Source: Bradyrhizobium sp. CCBAU 53340
GTDB lineage: Bacteria > Pseudomonadota > Alphaproteobacteria > Rhizobiales > Xanthobacteraceae
DNA length: 64,000 bases
Reading direction: 5' to 3'
Assembly: GCF_015291645.1 (NCBI RefSeq)
Contig: NZ_CP030055.1
Coordinates: 1,612,001 to 1,676,000, forward strand
A program made the translations under genes and the position numbers. The notes beneath the pieces are model-generated. The model was not told where the DNA came from and did not search any database. It saw only the letters and a program-made list of their open reading frames with translations. Positions 1-8,728 of this stretch are shown piece after piece. Positions within the stretch are counted from its first letter, which is position 1; every line of letters begins with the position of its first letter.

Positions 1-2022
1 GGCGAGCGCCTTCGGGTTGAAGCGCTCGCGGTCGAAGCGGACCCACTCGATCTGCATCGGCAGCACGTAGCGCGTCGTGACGTCGTCATGCGCCGTCTCG
101 AAGAACGCGATCCACGGCCTGTTGTCGCCGATGTCGCTGAACGGTACGGCCGAGGTCAGCGTCGCCTTGATGTGCTTGGGATTGTGCTCGGGATACCAGC
201 GCGTCCGTGACAAGAATCCCGGCAGCACGTCGCGCTCGAACACGCTGCGCTCGCGGGCGAGCGAGACCCAATTCGAGTTCACCGGCACCACCAGCGTCTC
301 GAATTCCGGCACCGCGCGCGGGATCACCGGCTCGGATTTGTCGCGCTCCTGGAGCTGGAACCAGTAGAAGCCGTAGGGCCCGAGCGTGATCATGTAGGGC
401 AGTTCGCCGATCGCCGGGAAGCGGGTGCGGCCGAGCATCTCCTGCGGGATGCGGTCCTTCCACGGCGACAGATCGAGCTCGGTCGCCTGCGCCGCGCGCG
501 AGAGGTTGGCGACGCAGAGGATCACCTCGTCGCGATATTGCCGGACATAGGCCAGCACCGCGCGGTTTGCCGGGCGGATGAAGGTCATGGTGCCGCGGCC
601 GAAAGCCAGCGTCGACTTGCGCACCGAGATCAGGCGCTTGGTGGCGCTGAGCAGCGAAGACAGGCTGCGCGACTGGGCCTCCACATTGACGGACTCATAG
701 CCGTAGACGGGATCCATGATCAGCGGCGCGTAGAGGCGGGCGGGATCGCAACGCGAGAAGCCGCCATTGCGATCCGGGCTCCACTGCATCGGCGTGCGCA
801 CGCCGTTGCGGTCGCCGAGATAGATGTTGTCGCCCATGCCGATCTCGTCGCCGTAATAGATGATCGGCGTGCCGGGGAATGACAGCAGCAGCGAGTTCAT
901 CAGCTCGATCTTGCGCCGGTCATTGTCCATCAACGGCGCGAGGCGCCGGCGGATGCCGACATTGATGCGGGCGCGGGGATCATTGGCGTAGGTGGTCCAG
1001 AGATAGTCGCGCTCGACGTCGGTGACCATCTCCAGCGTCAGCTCGTCATGGTTGCGCAGGAATAGCGCCCATTGGCAGCTCGCGGGGATATCGGGCGTCT
1101 GGCGCAGGATGTCGGTGATCGGGAAACGGTCTTCCTGCGCGATTGCCATGTAGATGCGCGGCATCAGCGGGAAGTGGTAGGCCATGTGGCATTCGTCGCC
1201 GCGGCCGAAATATTCCTGCACGTCTTCAGGCCATTGATTGGCCTCGGCGAGCAGGAGCTTTCCCTTGGAATAGGCATCCAGCTCCTGGCGCAGGCGCTTG
1301 ATGATCGCATGCGTCTCGGGGAGATTCTCGTTCGAGGTGCCTTCGCGCTCGCAGAGATAGGGAATGGCGTCGAGCCGGAAGCCGTCGACACCGGCGTCGA
1401 GCCAGCGCTTCATCACCTGGATGATGGCACTGACGACGCGCGGATTGTCGAAATTCAGGTCGGGCTGGTGCGAGAAGAAGCGGTGCCAGTAGAATGCGCC
1501 GGCCTCGGGATCCCAGGTCCAGTTCGACTTCTCGGTGTCGGTGAAAATGATCCGCGTGCCCTGGTATTTCTGGTCGGTGTCGCTCCAGACATACCAATTG
1601 CGGGCGCTGGAACCGGCCGGGCTGCGGCGCGCGCGCTTGAACCATTTGTGCTGGTCCGAGGTGTGGTTGACGACGAGCTCGGTGATGACGCGCAAGCCGC
1701 GCTTTTGCGCCTCCTGGATGAAGCGCTTGAAGTCCTTCATCGTCCCGAAATCGGGATTGACCGCGCCGTAATCGCCGATGTCGTAACCGTCGTCGCGGCC
1801 CGGCGATGGATAGAACGGCAGCAGCCACAGCGCGGTGACGCCGAGGTCCTGGAGATAAGGCAGCTTCTCGGTCAGTCCGGCGAAATCGCCGATGCCGTCA
1901 TTGTTGCTGTCGGCAAAGGCCTTGACGTGGAGCTGGTAGATGATGGCGTCCTTGTACCAGAACTCATCCACGATCTCGGCAGCCTCGGCCTTCTTGGTGT
2001 CGACGGAAGACAGTACATTCAT
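1..2022 (-). CDS. treS: Trehalose synthase (TreS), probable maltokinase fusion, 3' end outside window
   Basis: Interconverts maltose and trehalose in the cytoplasm; a C-terminal maltokinase-like part would make maltose 1-phosphate. The N-terminal ~550 residues are a GH13 barrel with all catalytic motifs: FRLDA (nucleophile Asp near residue 218), LLAEANQW (acid/base Glu near 260) and LRNHDE (Asp near 326). Roughly 674 residues lie in the window and the frame is still open at base 1, longer than a plain TreS, with a tail (LPGFLSRTRWYPE) of the type that opens the fused maltokinase domain. The ATG lies 10 bp after the stop of the GlgE-like gene, so the two form an operon; glgB often follows in such loci but would be outside. 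Identity is firm; the fusion is inferred from length and tail. Confidence 0.9.
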   Translation of the reverse strand, partial: MNVLSSVDTKKAEAAEIVDEFWYKDAIIYQLHVKAFADSNNDGIGDFAGLTEKLPYLQDLGVTALWLLPFYPSPGRDDGYDIGDYGAVNPDFGTMKDFKRFIQEAQKRGLRVITELVVNHTSDQHKWFKRARRSPAGSSARNWYVWSDTDQKYQGTRIIFTDTEKSNWTWDPEAGAFYWHRFFSHQPDLNFDNPRVVSAIIQVMKRWLDAGVDGFRLDAIPYLCEREGTSNENLPETHAIIKRLRQELDAYSKGKLLLAEANQWPEDVQEYFGRGDECHMAYHFPLMPRIYMAIAQEDRFPITDILRQTPDIPASCQWALFLRNHDELTLEMVTDVERDYLWTTYANDPRARINVGIRRRLAPLMDNDRRKIELMNSLLLSFPGTPIIYYGDEIGMGDNIYLGDRNGVRTPMQWSPDRNGGFSRCDPARLYAPLIMDPVYGYESVNVEAQSRSLSSLLSATKRLISVRKSTLAFGRGTMTFIRPANRAVLAYVRQYRDEVILCVANLSRAAQATELDLSPWKDRIPQEMLGRTRFPAIGELPYMITLGPYGFYWFQLQERDKSEPVIPRAVPEFETLVVPVNSNWVSLARERSVFERDVLPGFLSRTRWYPEHNPKHIKATLTSAVPFSDIGDNRPWIAFFETAHDDVTTRYVLPMQIEWVRFDRERFNPKALA

Positions 2023-2032
2023 GGCGTGATCC

Positions 2033-3982
2033 TTACGCCAGGCAGCGGAATAGCAGCGCCGGATCGCGGTCGGGATCGATACGCAACCTGATCCCGCCCC
2101 ATTCGATGCGGGACTGTTCGCCTGTCACGAGATTTTCGAGCGAGGTGACGTGGCGGCGTTCGCCGCCGACGTCGATGGTGAGGTCGCCGAGCGACAACCA
2201 GAATTCTCGCACGTGGCGCGAGAGGGCGATGGCCGCGACAATGATGTTGGCTGGTTCGGTTGTCTCCTTCACGAAAGCGATCGTCTCGCCGTCCTCGATG
2301 GCGAGAAAGCGACGCAAATTTGTCGTTTGCTGGAGTGCGGCGTTGTCGTTGCGGATGCGATTGAGCGCGGCAATGTAGGTCTTGATGTTGCCGGGCTTTT
2401 CCCAATCGCGCTGCCTGATCTGGTACTTCTCGGAATCCAGATATTCTTCGCGGCCGGGGATGGCCTCGTGCTCGAGCAGCTCAAAGCCGCTATAGAGGCC
2501 GTAATTCCCTGATAGCATCGCGGCCAGCGCGACGCGCGATTTGAACATCCAGGCTTCGCCGCCCTGGAGATGATAGGGTAGCAGATCAAGCGTGTTGACG
2601 AACAGGTTCGCCCGATAGAAGTCCCGCTCCGGATAGCGCGAGAGCTCGCCGAGATATTGCTCCAGCTCCCACTTCAAGGTGCGCCAGGGGAAATAGCTGA
2701 AGGATTGTGCGAAGCCGAGCTTGGCGAGGCCCTTCATCAGCTTCGGTCGTGCAAAGGTCTTGGAGAACAGGATCACCTCGGGATGCCGCTGCCTGATGTC
2801 GCGGATCAGCCACTCCCAGAACGGAAGCGGTGCGGTGTCGTGATTGTCGATCGCAAAGATGGTGACACCGTGGTCGATCCAGAACAGCATGGCATCTCGG
2901 AAGGCGTTCCACAGCCCGATCCGGTCGACCGAGGCGAAATCGGGGATGACGATATCCGAATAGGGGCCGTCCGCCGTCCGCACCGAACGATCCGGACGCC
3001 ATTTGAACCATTCAGGATGCTGCGCCAGCCAGGGATGATCCGGCGAGCATTGCACGGCGAAATCGAGCGCGATCTCGAGGTCGTATTCGAGGCAGGTCGC
3101 GACCAGCGCGCGGAAATCCTCGATGGTGCCGAGCTCGGGATGCAGCGCATCGTGGCCGCCCTCGGCCGAGCCGATCGCATAGGGCGAGCCGGGCTCGCCT
3201 TCGGTCGCGACCGCCGTGTTGTTGCGGCCCTTCCGGCGGGTGCGGCCGATCGGGTGGATCGGCGTGAAATACAGGACATCAAAGCCCATTGCGGCGATAT
3301 CGGGTACACGCGCGATGCAGTCGCGGAGCGTGCCGTGCTGGCCGGCAACCGCGCTCTGGCTGCGCGGCATCATTTGATACCAGGCACCGAAGCGCGCTTT
3401 GTCGCGGTCGATAACAAGCGGGAAGAGCGGCGAGCGGGTCAGGTCGGGGCGCGCCTGGCTCTCGGCCATGGCCTCGCTCAGCTCAGTCGCCAGCAGCGGC
3501 GTGACATCTCCGCTGCCGAGATAGTCCTCGCATTGCCTGACGATCACGGTCGCGGCGTCCTGTCGCGCGCCATGCGCCTTGGTCAACAGGCCGGCGCCCT
3601 CGATGGCATCGAGCGTGATGTCGCCGCCGTTGAGCTGCTTGCGCTCGACGCCGTGGCGCCAGGTGGCAAATTCGTCGGTCCAGGCTTCGATGGCATAAAC
3701 ATATTGACCTGCTTCGGTCGGCACGAACGTGCCCGACCAGCGGTCATCGCCATGGTGGGTCATGGTCTCGCGCCGCCACTCGCGCTCCTGCTCGCCGCGC
3801 CAGATCAGCGCGGCACTGATTGTGGCATCGCCGCCGCGATAGATGTCGGCCCACACGTCGACCGGCTCGCCCGCAATGCGCTTCACGGCGAAGCGGCCGC
3901 CATCGATCGAGGGATAGACGTCTTCGATCAGGAAAGCGCTGCCTGAAGCGGCACTCTCGACAGTTTGAATTGTCTTGTTCAC
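2033..3982 (-). CDS. GlgE-like GH13 protein (maltosyltransferase family) with lost catalytic residues
   Basis: Clear full-length GlgE relative (about 649 residues): N-terminal IEDVYPSIDGGRFAVKR, then FTPIHPIGRTRRKGRNN, HPELGTIEDFRALV, and the C-terminal SGFELLEHEAIPGREEYL. GlgE transfers maltosyl units from maltose 1-phosphate to alpha-glucan. Here the GH13 R-x-D motif reads FAIDN (A377, nucleophile D379 kept), the acid/base Glu of the usual FLAEAFTRP is Lys (LFSKTFARP, K408), and the NPPKKYQDIYP-type phosphate loop is shortened to DGPYSDIVIP; D466 of NTLDLL is kept. Function is therefore doubtful. GTG at 3982 is chosen because family homology begins there; the frame stays open to an ATG at 4174, but that extension looks non-coding. 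Operon with treS, divergent from malQ. Confidence 0.8.
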   Translation of the reverse strand: MNKTIQTVESAASGSAFLIEDVYPSIDGGRFAVKRIAGEPVDVWADIYRGGDATISAALIWRGEQEREWRRETMTHHGDDRWSGTFVPTEAGQYVYAIEAWTDEFATWRHGVERKQLNGGDITLDAIEGAGLLTKAHGARQDAATVIVRQCEDYLGSGDVTPLLATELSEAMAESQARPDLTRSPLFPLVIDRDKARFGAWYQMMPRSQSAVAGQHGTLRDCIARVPDIAAMGFDVLYFTPIHPIGRTRRKGRNNTAVATEGEPGSPYAIGSAEGGHDALHPELGTIEDFRALVATCLEYDLEIALDFAVQCSPDHPWLAQHPEWFKWRPDRSVRTADGPYSDIVIPDFASVDRIGLWNAFRDAMLFWIDHGVTIFAIDNHDTAPLPFWEWLIRDIRQRHPEVILFSKTFARPKLMKGLAKLGFAQSFSYFPWRTLKWELEQYLGELSRYPERDFYRANLFVNTLDLLPYHLQGGEAWMFKSRVALAAMLSGNYGLYSGFELLEHEAIPGREEYLDSEKYQIRQRDWEKPGNIKTYIAALNRIRNDNAALQQTTNLRRFLAIEDGETIAFVKETTEPANIIVAAIALSRHVREFWLSLGDLTIDVGGERRHVTSLENLVTGEQSRIEWGGIRLRIDPDRDPALLFRCLA

Positions 3983-4073
3983 GGTGATGCCATTGACAAG
4001 AAAGCAGGGGCCCGTTTCCCTTGTCGGGAACCTACGCTTGGTACCACTATAGAAAGCCGCTTGTGTGTCATTG

Positions 4074-4087
4074 GTTCCCTTGGGAAC
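4074..4087. promoter_or_regulatory. Palindrome GTTCCC-TT-GGGAAC between glgE-like gene and malQ
   Basis: Perfect 6-bp inverted arms around a 2-bp centre, inside the ~200-bp divergent spacer. It carries a GGAAC on each strand, so it may simply be two back-to-back EcfG -35 elements, or a regulator operator. The downstream partner on the minus strand is poor (GCTT 16 nt away, or CTTT at 17). A related but imperfect arrangement (TTCCC-TTGTC-GGGAA) lies about 60 bp closer to the glgE-like gene. Confidence 0.35.
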
Positions 4088-4108
4088 GGCAGGTGCGGTT
4101 TGTGAGTT
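4083..4108 (+). promoter_or_regulatory. Candidate EcfG-type promoter for malQ (one mismatch)
   Basis: GGAAC at 4083-4087, 17-nt spacer, AGTT at 4105-4108, against the alphaproteobacterial EcfG consensus GGAAC-N16/17-CGTT. It would start transcription about 70 nt before the malQ ATG. Trehalose and glycogen genes are common general-stress targets in this group, which fits, but the -10 mismatch keeps this a candidate. Confidence 0.35.
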
Positions 4109-4186
4109 AAGTGCGACTAACCTCTTCCGCGACCACGTTAAAATCGATGCCACCGGCCGACTGATGGCCTGCAAGCTGCGTGCCGA

Positions 4187-6166
4187 ATGGACCTTTTAGC
4201 TCAAGCCCGGATCAAGGGCGTTCAATCCGAATTCGTCGATGCCCTCGGAAAGCTGCGGGTCACCGCGCCCGAGGCGCTCAAATCCATCCTCGATGCCCTG
4301 CCGGAAAAGCGGGTCTATCGCTTCGTCAGCGGGCCGGTCGTGGTGCGCGCGCTCGGCAATCCCCGCACGGAGCTCGCTTCCATTGGCGCCGCACCGCTGC
4401 ACTGGAAGATCATCGGCAGGGGCCAATTCGGCGGCAAACCCGACGTGATTGCGCAAGGCAATACGCGCGAGCCTGTGATCGCCTGGCCCGCCGGCTTGCC
4501 GCTCGGCTACCACCGGCTGACATTGACCGATGCCGGAGGTGCAAGCGAAGAGGTGCCGATGATCGTGGCGCCCGAACGGGCCTTCGGCGGCGATTTCGAC
4601 CGCGGCTGGCTGCTGGCCGTGCAGCTCTACAGCGTCCGCTCGGACCGCAATTGGGGGATCGGGGATTTCACCGATCTGGCCGGTCTGGTCCGGCTCGCAA
4701 AACAGCTGGGCGCTGACGGTGTCGGGCTCAATCCGCTGCACGTCCTGTTCGATGACCAGCCGGGCGATTGCAGTCCTTATTCGCCCAACAGCCGGCTGTT
4801 TCTCAATCCGCTCTATATTGACGTCGAGGCCATCCCGGAATATTCGGCCGACCTCGTCCCGGACGCGGCCGCGACCGCCGCGCGGCTGCGCGAAGGGGAT
4901 CGTGTCCCGTATGTCGACATGGCGGCGCTGAAATGGCTCGGCCTGCGCGCCGCCTTTGACAGTTTCGTAAAAAGCGCGAGCGGCGTCCGCCGCAACCAGT
5001 TTGATGCATTTCGCGCAGAGCAGGGGCCATTATTGTCCCGCTTCGCCTGCTTCGAGGTGCTGCGCCATCGGTTCGCCGCGCCGTGGTGGGAATGGCCAGC
5101 GGCGTGGCGGCAACCGGACGATGCCAAATGTGCCCAATTGCACAACGGTCCCGACAAGCGCGAGATCGAGTTCGTCGAATTCGCGCAATGGACCGCTGAC
5201 GCGCAATTGCACGCGGCCAAGGAGCTGTCTGCCCAGCTCGGCATGCGCGTCGGCCTCTATCTCGACGTCGCCGTCGGCGTGCAGTCCAACGGCTTCGATG
5301 CCTGGAACGAGCAGACGGCGATCTCCCGCCACCTCGCGGTCGGCGCGCCGCCCGATGTCCTCAACACGGTCGGGCAGGATTGGGGCCTCGCCGGCTTCAA
5401 CGCGGGCGGCCTGGAAGCGCAATCCTTCGTGCCGTTCGCCGACATGCTGGCGGCCTCGATGCGCCATGCCGGCGCTATCAGGCTCGATCACGTGCTGGGC
5501 CTGAAGCGGCTTTATCTGGTGCCGCGCGGCTTCAAGCCCGACAACGGCGCCTATGTGCAGATGCCGCTCGAAGCACTGCTCGCTGCGGTCGTCCGCGAGA
5601 GCGTCACCCACAAATGCATCGTGATCGGCGAAGACCTCGGCACCGTACCGGAAGGTTTTCGCGAGACCATGCAGGATTTCGGCATCTGGTCCTACCTCGT
5701 CATGATGTTCGAGCGCGACGATGCCGGCCATTTCCGCAATGTCGATCATTACCGCCCGAACGCGCTGGTCACGCTGAATACGCACGACCTCTGCACCTAT
5801 GCGGGCTGGCGCTCGTTCAGCGATCTCAGGATGAAGCGTTCGCTCGGGCTCGATCCCGGCGAGGACGACCAGGCGCGCTGGAATGCGCTCGGCGGGCTCG
5901 ACGCGATCTTGCGCCAGAACGGCATTAACGCCAACGATCTCTATTCGGTGCTCAATTTCCTGTCGCGTACGCCGTCGCGGCTGCTCGCGGTGTCGATGGA
6001 GGACCTGCTTGGCGTGATCGACCAGCCCAACATTCCCGGCACGATCGACGAGCATCCGAACTGGCGCCAGCGCCTGCCTGTGGCGCTCGACAAGATCGCC
6101 GCAAAGGTCGATCTGGCGGCCCTGAAGGCCGCGACGCGGGAACGTTCGTTGCACGGCGGGAGTTGA
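4187..6166 (+). CDS. malQ: 4-alpha-glucanotransferase (amylomaltase)
   Basis: Disproportionates malto-oligosaccharides by transferring 4-alpha-glucan segments; cytoplasmic. The 659-residue length is usual for the proteobacterial enzyme with an N-terminal extension before the GH77 barrel. GH77 signatures: the substrate pocket LLAVQLYSVRSDRNWGIGDF and SPYSPNSRLFLNPLYID, nucleophile motif IRLDHVLGLKR, acid/base VIGEDLGTVP, and NTHDL for the third carboxylate. First gene of a plus-strand pair with the GH15 gene 30 bp downstream and divergent from the glgE-like/treS operon. The ATG is the only good start after the spacer. Identity is secure. Confidence 0.93.
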   Translation: MDLLAQARIKGVQSEFVDALGKLRVTAPEALKSILDALPEKRVYRFVSGPVVVRALGNPRTELASIGAAPLHWKIIGRGQFGGKPDVIAQGNTREPVIAWPAGLPLGYHRLTLTDAGGASEEVPMIVAPERAFGGDFDRGWLLAVQLYSVRSDRNWGIGDFTDLAGLVRLAKQLGADGVGLNPLHVLFDDQPGDCSPYSPNSRLFLNPLYIDVEAIPEYSADLVPDAAATAARLREGDRVPYVDMAALKWLGLRAAFDSFVKSASGVRRNQFDAFRAEQGPLLSRFACFEVLRHRFAAPWWEWPAAWRQPDDAKCAQLHNGPDKREIEFVEFAQWTADAQLHAAKELSAQLGMRVGLYLDVAVGVQSNGFDAWNEQTAISRHLAVGAPPDVLNTVGQDWGLAGFNAGGLEAQSFVPFADMLAASMRHAGAIRLDHVLGLKRLYLVPRGFKPDNGAYVQMPLEALLAAVVRESVTHKCIVIGEDLGTVPEGFRETMQDFGIWSYLVMMFERDDAGHFRNVDHYRPNALVTLNTHDLCTYAGWRSFSDLRMKRSLGLDPGEDDQARWNALGGLDAILRQNGINANDLYSVLNFLSRTPSRLLAVSMEDLLGVIDQPNIPGTIDEHPNWRQRLPVALDKIAAKVDLAALKAATRERSLHGGS

Positions 6167-6196
6167 TACACCGGGATTTTCAAGGCTCGGAAGGCA

Positions 6197-7999
6197 TTGT
6201 CGGAGAAAATCGAGGACTATGCGCTGATCGGCGACTGCGAGACGGTGGCGCTGGTCGGGCGCAACGGCTCGATCGACTGGCTGTGCTGGCCGGCCTTCGA
6301 TTCCGATGCCTGTTTTGCCGCCCTCCTCGGGACCAACAGGAACGGCCGCTGGCTGATCGCGCCGAGTGAGGACGCTACTGCGATCTCGCGCCGTTATCTC
6401 GGCGATACCCTGATCCTCGAAACGCGCTTCGAGACGGAAGGCGGCACTGTCGCGCTAGTCGATTTCATGCCGCCGCGCGGTAAGGCCTCCGACGTCGTGC
6501 GGCTGGTGCGTGGCCTCTCGGGCACCGTGAAGATGCGGATGGAGCTCGTGATCCGTTTCGGCTTCGGGGTCGACATTCCCTGGGTGCGGCGGATTGATCA
6601 TTCGCTGCTGGCGGTCGCCGGGCAAGACATGACGGTGCTGCGCACCCCGGTCGAGACGCGCGGCGAGGATCTAACGACGGTTTCCGACTTCGAGGTTCAC
6701 GCCGGCGAGACCGTGCCGTTCGTGCTGACCTATGGTCCTTCGCATCTCGATCCGCCCCAGGCGATCGACCCCGACCTCGCGCTTCAGGAGACCGAAAAAT
6801 TCTGGAAGGAATGGTCCAGCCGTTCCACGCATGACGGCGAATATCGCGATCTCATCATGCGCTCGCTGATCACGCTGAAGGCGCTGACGTTCGGTCCCAC
6901 CGGCGGCATCGTCGCCGCACCGACCACGTCGTTGCCGGAAAAGCTCGGCGGCGCCAGAAATTGGGATTACCGCTTCTGCTGGCTGCGCGATGCCACCTTC
7001 ACGCTGCTGGCGCTGATGAACTCGGGCTATACCGAAGAAGCTTCGGCCTGGCACAATTGGCTCTTGCGCGCCGCGGCCGGCTCGCCCGCCAACATGCAGA
7101 TCATGTACGGCATCTGGGGCCAGCGGCGGCTGCTGGAATGGGAAGCGGGCTGGCTCGACGGCTATGAGGGCGCCCGGCCGGTGCGCGTCGGCAACGCCGC
7201 GCATGCGCAGCTTCAGCTCGACGTCTACGGCGAATTGATCGACGCCTTCCACCAGTCGCGCATGGCCAAACTGAAGCTCGACGACGAGGCGACCTGGGCG
7301 CTGGAATGCGCAGTGCTCAAGCATCTCGCCGAGGTCTGGGACCAGCCCGATCACGGCATCTGGGAGCGGCGTGGCCAGCCCCGGCACTACGTCTTCTCCA
7401 AGGTCATGACCTGGGTCGCCTTCGACCGGGCGATCAAGAGTGCCGAGACCTTCGGCTTCAAGGCGCCGCTGTTGCACTGGCGCACGCTGCGCGAAGCGAT
7501 TCATCGCGACGTCTGCTACAGGGGCTTTGATGCCGAGGAGGGCGCCTTCGTCGAGTCCTACGGCTCGAAGCTGCTCGATGCCAGCGTGCTGCTGCTGCCG
7601 GGGGTCGGCTTTTTGCCCGCGGACGATCCGCGCGTCCGCGGCACAATTGCCGCCGTCGAGAAGCATATAATGCGCGACGGCTTCGTGCTGCGGCACGATC
7701 CGCGCGAGGTCTCCGGGGAGAGGCAGCCCATCGAGGGCGCGTTTCTGGCTTGCACCTTGTGGCTCGCCGACGCCTACGTGCTGTCGGGCAATCTCGACCA
7801 GGCGCAGGTCTTGTTCGACCGCGTGGTCGGCGTCGCTAACGATGTCGGGCTGCTGGCCGAGGAATATGATTCAGGCGCCCGGCGCCAGACCGGAAACTTC
7901 CCGCAGGCGCTGACCCACATCGCCCTGATCAACACCGCGCATAATCTTTCAGCGGCGAGGCAGAAGAGCGAGAAGCCGGCGATGCAGCGCTCGAAGTAA
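6197..7999 (+). CDS. Glycoside hydrolase family 15 protein (glucoamylase/trehalase-like)
   Basis: A (alpha/alpha)6-barrel hydrolase releasing glucose from alpha-glucosides; bacterial members of this length (600 residues) act on trehalose or malto-oligosaccharides. N-terminal IEDYALIGDCETVALVGRNGSIDWLC is the typical opening, GARNWDYRFCWLRDA is the hallmark catalytic segment and LLAEEYD near the C-terminus carries the second conserved acid. Start is a TTG after GGAAGGCA; no in-frame ATG fits the conserved N-terminus. It follows malQ by 30 bp, so both likely belong to one glucan/trehalose breakdown unit. Whether the substrate is trehalose or maltodextrin cannot be told from sequence. Confidence 0.88.
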   Translation: MSEKIEDYALIGDCETVALVGRNGSIDWLCWPAFDSDACFAALLGTNRNGRWLIAPSEDATAISRRYLGDTLILETRFETEGGTVALVDFMPPRGKASDVVRLVRGLSGTVKMRMELVIRFGFGVDIPWVRRIDHSLLAVAGQDMTVLRTPVETRGEDLTTVSDFEVHAGETVPFVLTYGPSHLDPPQAIDPDLALQETEKFWKEWSSRSTHDGEYRDLIMRSLITLKALTFGPTGGIVAAPTTSLPEKLGGARNWDYRFCWLRDATFTLLALMNSGYTEEASAWHNWLLRAAAGSPANMQIMYGIWGQRRLLEWEAGWLDGYEGARPVRVGNAAHAQLQLDVYGELIDAFHQSRMAKLKLDDEATWALECAVLKHLAEVWDQPDHGIWERRGQPRHYVFSKVMTWVAFDRAIKSAETFGFKAPLLHWRTLREAIHRDVCYRGFDAEEGAFVESYGSKLLDASVLLLPGVGFLPADDPRVRGTIAAVEKHIMRDGFVLRHDPREVSGERQPIEGAFLACTLWLADAYVLSGNLDQAQVLFDRVVGVANDVGLLAEEYDSGARRQTGNFPQALTHIALINTAHNLSAARQKSEKPAMQRSK

Positions 8000-8011
8000 C
8001 GATGCTGGTCG

Positions 8012-8728
8012 CTAGATCCCCAGCCATTCCAGGCCGCCGGGGAGTTCGCTGACTGCAAAATCCACCTGTAACACGCGGCGATGCATCGGGTTGGTGGCAG
8101 CGTTCGATGCATGGAGAATGGGCGTGGCATAGAGCCAGATGTCGCCGAGGGCGGCCAGGCACACGACCGTGCCGCAACGCCGGACGACGTCCCGCAGCCC
8201 GTCTTCCGGAATCCGCCCAAGCTTATGGGATCCGGGTGCGATTAATAGCGGTGCGTTGCCGGCAGGGACCGGATCGATATGAATCCGCAGGGTCACCATG
8301 CCCGACAGCAGGGCAAAGGGCGGCTCGACATGCTGCATGCCGTCCTTGACGCTCCAGGTCTCGAAGCCTTCAACGGCGACACGTTCTTTCACAGCGATGG
8401 TTCGATCCTGATGCCAGCCCAGCGCCCAGTTCGTTGCCGTCGTCTTGTCGAAGAGGATGGCCCGGACCGGTCGGCAACCGTCGCCGAGCACCGACGCGGC
8501 GCAGCTTCCGATACCTCCGCTCGCGGCAAGAAAGGGCGCGAGACCCTCGATGCCTCTCAGCCTCAGCCCCGCGTGATCGGGTGGCAGATGGGACAGGATC
8601 GAATTGAGGTGGTGCAATTGATCGGAGGTCAGCGCTTGCCGGAATAGCTGCGCGCCGTCGCTTAGGAAAGTCAGCTGTTCAAGTTCCAAGGTCGCGTACC
8701 CGATGGTCGATCGCTCAACCCGCCCCAT
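8012..8728 (-). CDS. Phytanoyl-CoA dioxygenase (PhyH) family protein
   Basis: A predicted Fe(II)/2-oxoglutarate-dependent oxygenase of 238 residues. The metal ligands are visible: WHQDRT (His and Asp) in the middle and the distal His in PILHASNAATNPMHRRVLQVDF, where the following Arg would hold 2-oxoglutarate. The LIAPGSHKLGRIPE segment is typical of PhyH proteins. The start overlaps the end of the HAD phosphatase gene by 14 bp, so it is the last gene of the pentose-phosphate operon, and it converges on the GH15 gene with a 12-bp gap. The substrate is unknown; family members hydroxylate a wide range of small molecules, so placement in a sugar-phosphate operon is the only hint. Confidence 0.8.
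   Translation of the reverse strand: MGRVERSTIGYATLELEQLTFLSDGAQLFRQALTSDQLHHLNSILSHLPPDHAGLRLRGIEGLAPFLAASGGIGSCAASVLGDGCRPVRAILFDKTTATNWALGWHQDRTIAVKERVAVEGFETWSVKDGMQHVEPPFALLSGMVTLRIHIDPVPAGNAPLLIAPGSHKLGRIPEDGLRDVVRRCGTVVCLAALGDIWLYATPILHASNAATNPMHRRVLQVDFAVSELPGGLEWLGI

Noticed and set aside
3983..4174. 64-residue N-terminal extension of the GlgE-like protein
   Set aside because: Family homology begins after the GTG at 3982; the extension is low-complexity and overlaps the divergent promoter region.
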